This document shows positions 23,364 through 23,620 of a stretch of 23,620 nt of DNA, piece by piece. Every line of letters begins with the position of its first letter. Positions within the stretch are counted from its first letter, which is position 1. Origin of the DNA: UBA4644 sp964646225 (GTDB lineage: Bacteria > Bacillota > Clostridia > Oscillospirales > Butyricicoccaceae); assembly GCA_964646225.1 (NCBI GenBank), contig CAZYAD010000022.1:1-23620 (forward strand), given 5' to 3'. The position numbers and the translations under genes are program-made. The notes under the pieces are model-generated. The model had not been told where the DNA came from, ran no database searches, and was given only the letters and a program-made list of their open reading frames with translations.

Positions 23364-23501
23364 AAAAAAGGGTTTGGAAACTTTATTCAGAGCGCGGTCG
23401 ACGATAAAAGAGTGCTCTATAACAACGCAAAAAGAACCCGCAACCTATTTTCGAAGGTTGGGCTCCAATTGCCCAAGCTCCTTAATCAGGACGGATTCTT
23501 T
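23364..23501 (-). ncRNA. Candidate structured small RNA or leader
   Basis: Downstream of a strong minus-strand promoter the sequence is AT-rich and highly foldable. TTGGGC/GCCCAA (23458-23463 with 23471-23476) forms a hairpin, with an alternative AACCT/AGGTT hairpin at 23442-23459. A longer rod is built from GGGTT/AACCC (23370-23374 with 23435-23439) and AGAGC/GCTCT (23389-23393 with 23414-23418), extended by TTAT/ATAA pairing. On the minus strand the rod's closing strand is followed at once by six T residues (near 23369-23364), as in an intrinsic terminator. That would give an RNA of about 140 bases. I do not recognise a family; it could also be the 5' leader of a gene now replaced by the broken surface gene. 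Confidence 0.35.
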
Positions 23502-23507
23502 GATATT

Positions 23508-23536
23508 ATTTTATCACAAACTTTCCCAACTGTCAA
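23508..23536 (-). promoter_or_regulatory. Strong extended -10 promoter facing left
   Basis: On the minus strand a perfect TTGACA (23536-23531), a 17-base spacer and TAAAAT (23513-23508), with TGA immediately before the -10. It is as good as the ribosomal protein promoter in this window. Confidence 0.75.
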
Positions 23537-23574
23537 GAGCAAAAATAAGCTTGCGCCGAAAAAAACTGTAGGAC

Positions 23575-23590
23575 TACAATAGATATTGTA
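23575..23590. promoter_or_regulatory. Perfect palindrome near the right edge (operator candidate)
   Basis: TACAATA-GA-TATTGTA has 7-bp arms with a 2-base spacer. It lies about 40 bases upstream of the -35 of the left-facing promoter and close to whatever gene lies beyond the window edge. It resembles a dimeric-repressor site. Confidence 0.35.
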
Positions 23591-23620
23591 CAAGAGAATA
23601 AAAAAGGTATGAGGAATAGG

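Noticed and set aside
23178..23582. Plus-strand 134-codon frame at the right end
   Set aside because: Its first half is antisense to the broken surface gene, it has no good start signal, and its second half coincides with the foldable, promoter-bearing minus-strand segment. I could not match it to a family, so it is not called, though a protein remnant cannot be fully excluded.
1..23620. CRISPR arrays, tRNA/rRNA genes, complete insertion sequences, integrase or attachment sites
   Set aside because: I saw no regularly spaced repeats of CRISPR length, no cloverleaf with a CCA-type end, and no transposase or integrase motifs in any frame.

Overview
The window looks like a chromosomal segment of a GC-rich gut-type Clostridia, most likely Oscillospiraceae/Ruminococcaceae. 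This is an inference from the strong AGGAGG-type ribosome binding sites, TTGACA/TATAAT promoters, Gram-positive protein architecture (lipoprotein-type binding protein, S-layer homology anchors) and high-GC codon use in most genes. I cannot name the species.

Layout. (1) 1-1504: the 5' end of an ABC exporter gene (minus) and a divergently transcribed PLP aminotransferase (plus), with back-to-back promoters and a palindrome over the exporter -10. (2) 1589-6839: a small Cys-containing, Leu/Ile/Val-rich membrane-type ORF, then an intrinsic terminator with a competing hairpin, then a complete branched-chain amino acid ABC transporter operon livK-livH-livM-livG-livF. The only good promoter I see for this block lies upstream of the small ORF. 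The terminator/anti-terminator arrangement therefore makes a conditional leader for the liv operon an attractive but unproven idea. (3) 6840-7121: a gene-free stretch packed with hairpins, including a near-duplicate hairpin 228 bp apart. (4) 7122-8935: a TtcA-family tRNA thiolation enzyme (minus), divergent from the ribosomal protein operon rplM-rpsI, which ends in a textbook terminator.

(5) 8990-9785: an AT-richer graveyard of minus-strand remnants. A fragment of an FtsX/MacB-type ABC permease with an in-frame stop is joined directly to a fragment resembling the ADP-ribosyltransferase-like domain of phage or conjugative-element polyvalent proteins. (6) 9993-21656: a TetR-family regulator with its own promoter and candidate operator, followed 110 bp later by a giant secreted protein gene. 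Its product of about 3,593 residues has a signal peptide, Calx-beta and other beta-sandwich segments, and three C-terminal SLH domains that would hold it on the cell wall. (7) 21657-23620: terminators and a short GC-rich repeat, then the C-terminal part of a second surface-protein gene (minus) broken by at least two frame disruptions. Upstream of it on the same strand is a strong extended -10 promoter driving an AT-rich, highly foldable segment that may be a small structured RNA or leader.

The housekeeping half (amino-acid metabolism and uptake, tRNA modification, ribosomal proteins) is intact. The right half is accessory: cell-surface and mobile-element debris. The points most worth a second look are the liv leader, the giant protein with its regulator, the remnant mosaic, and the possible structured RNA at the right end.
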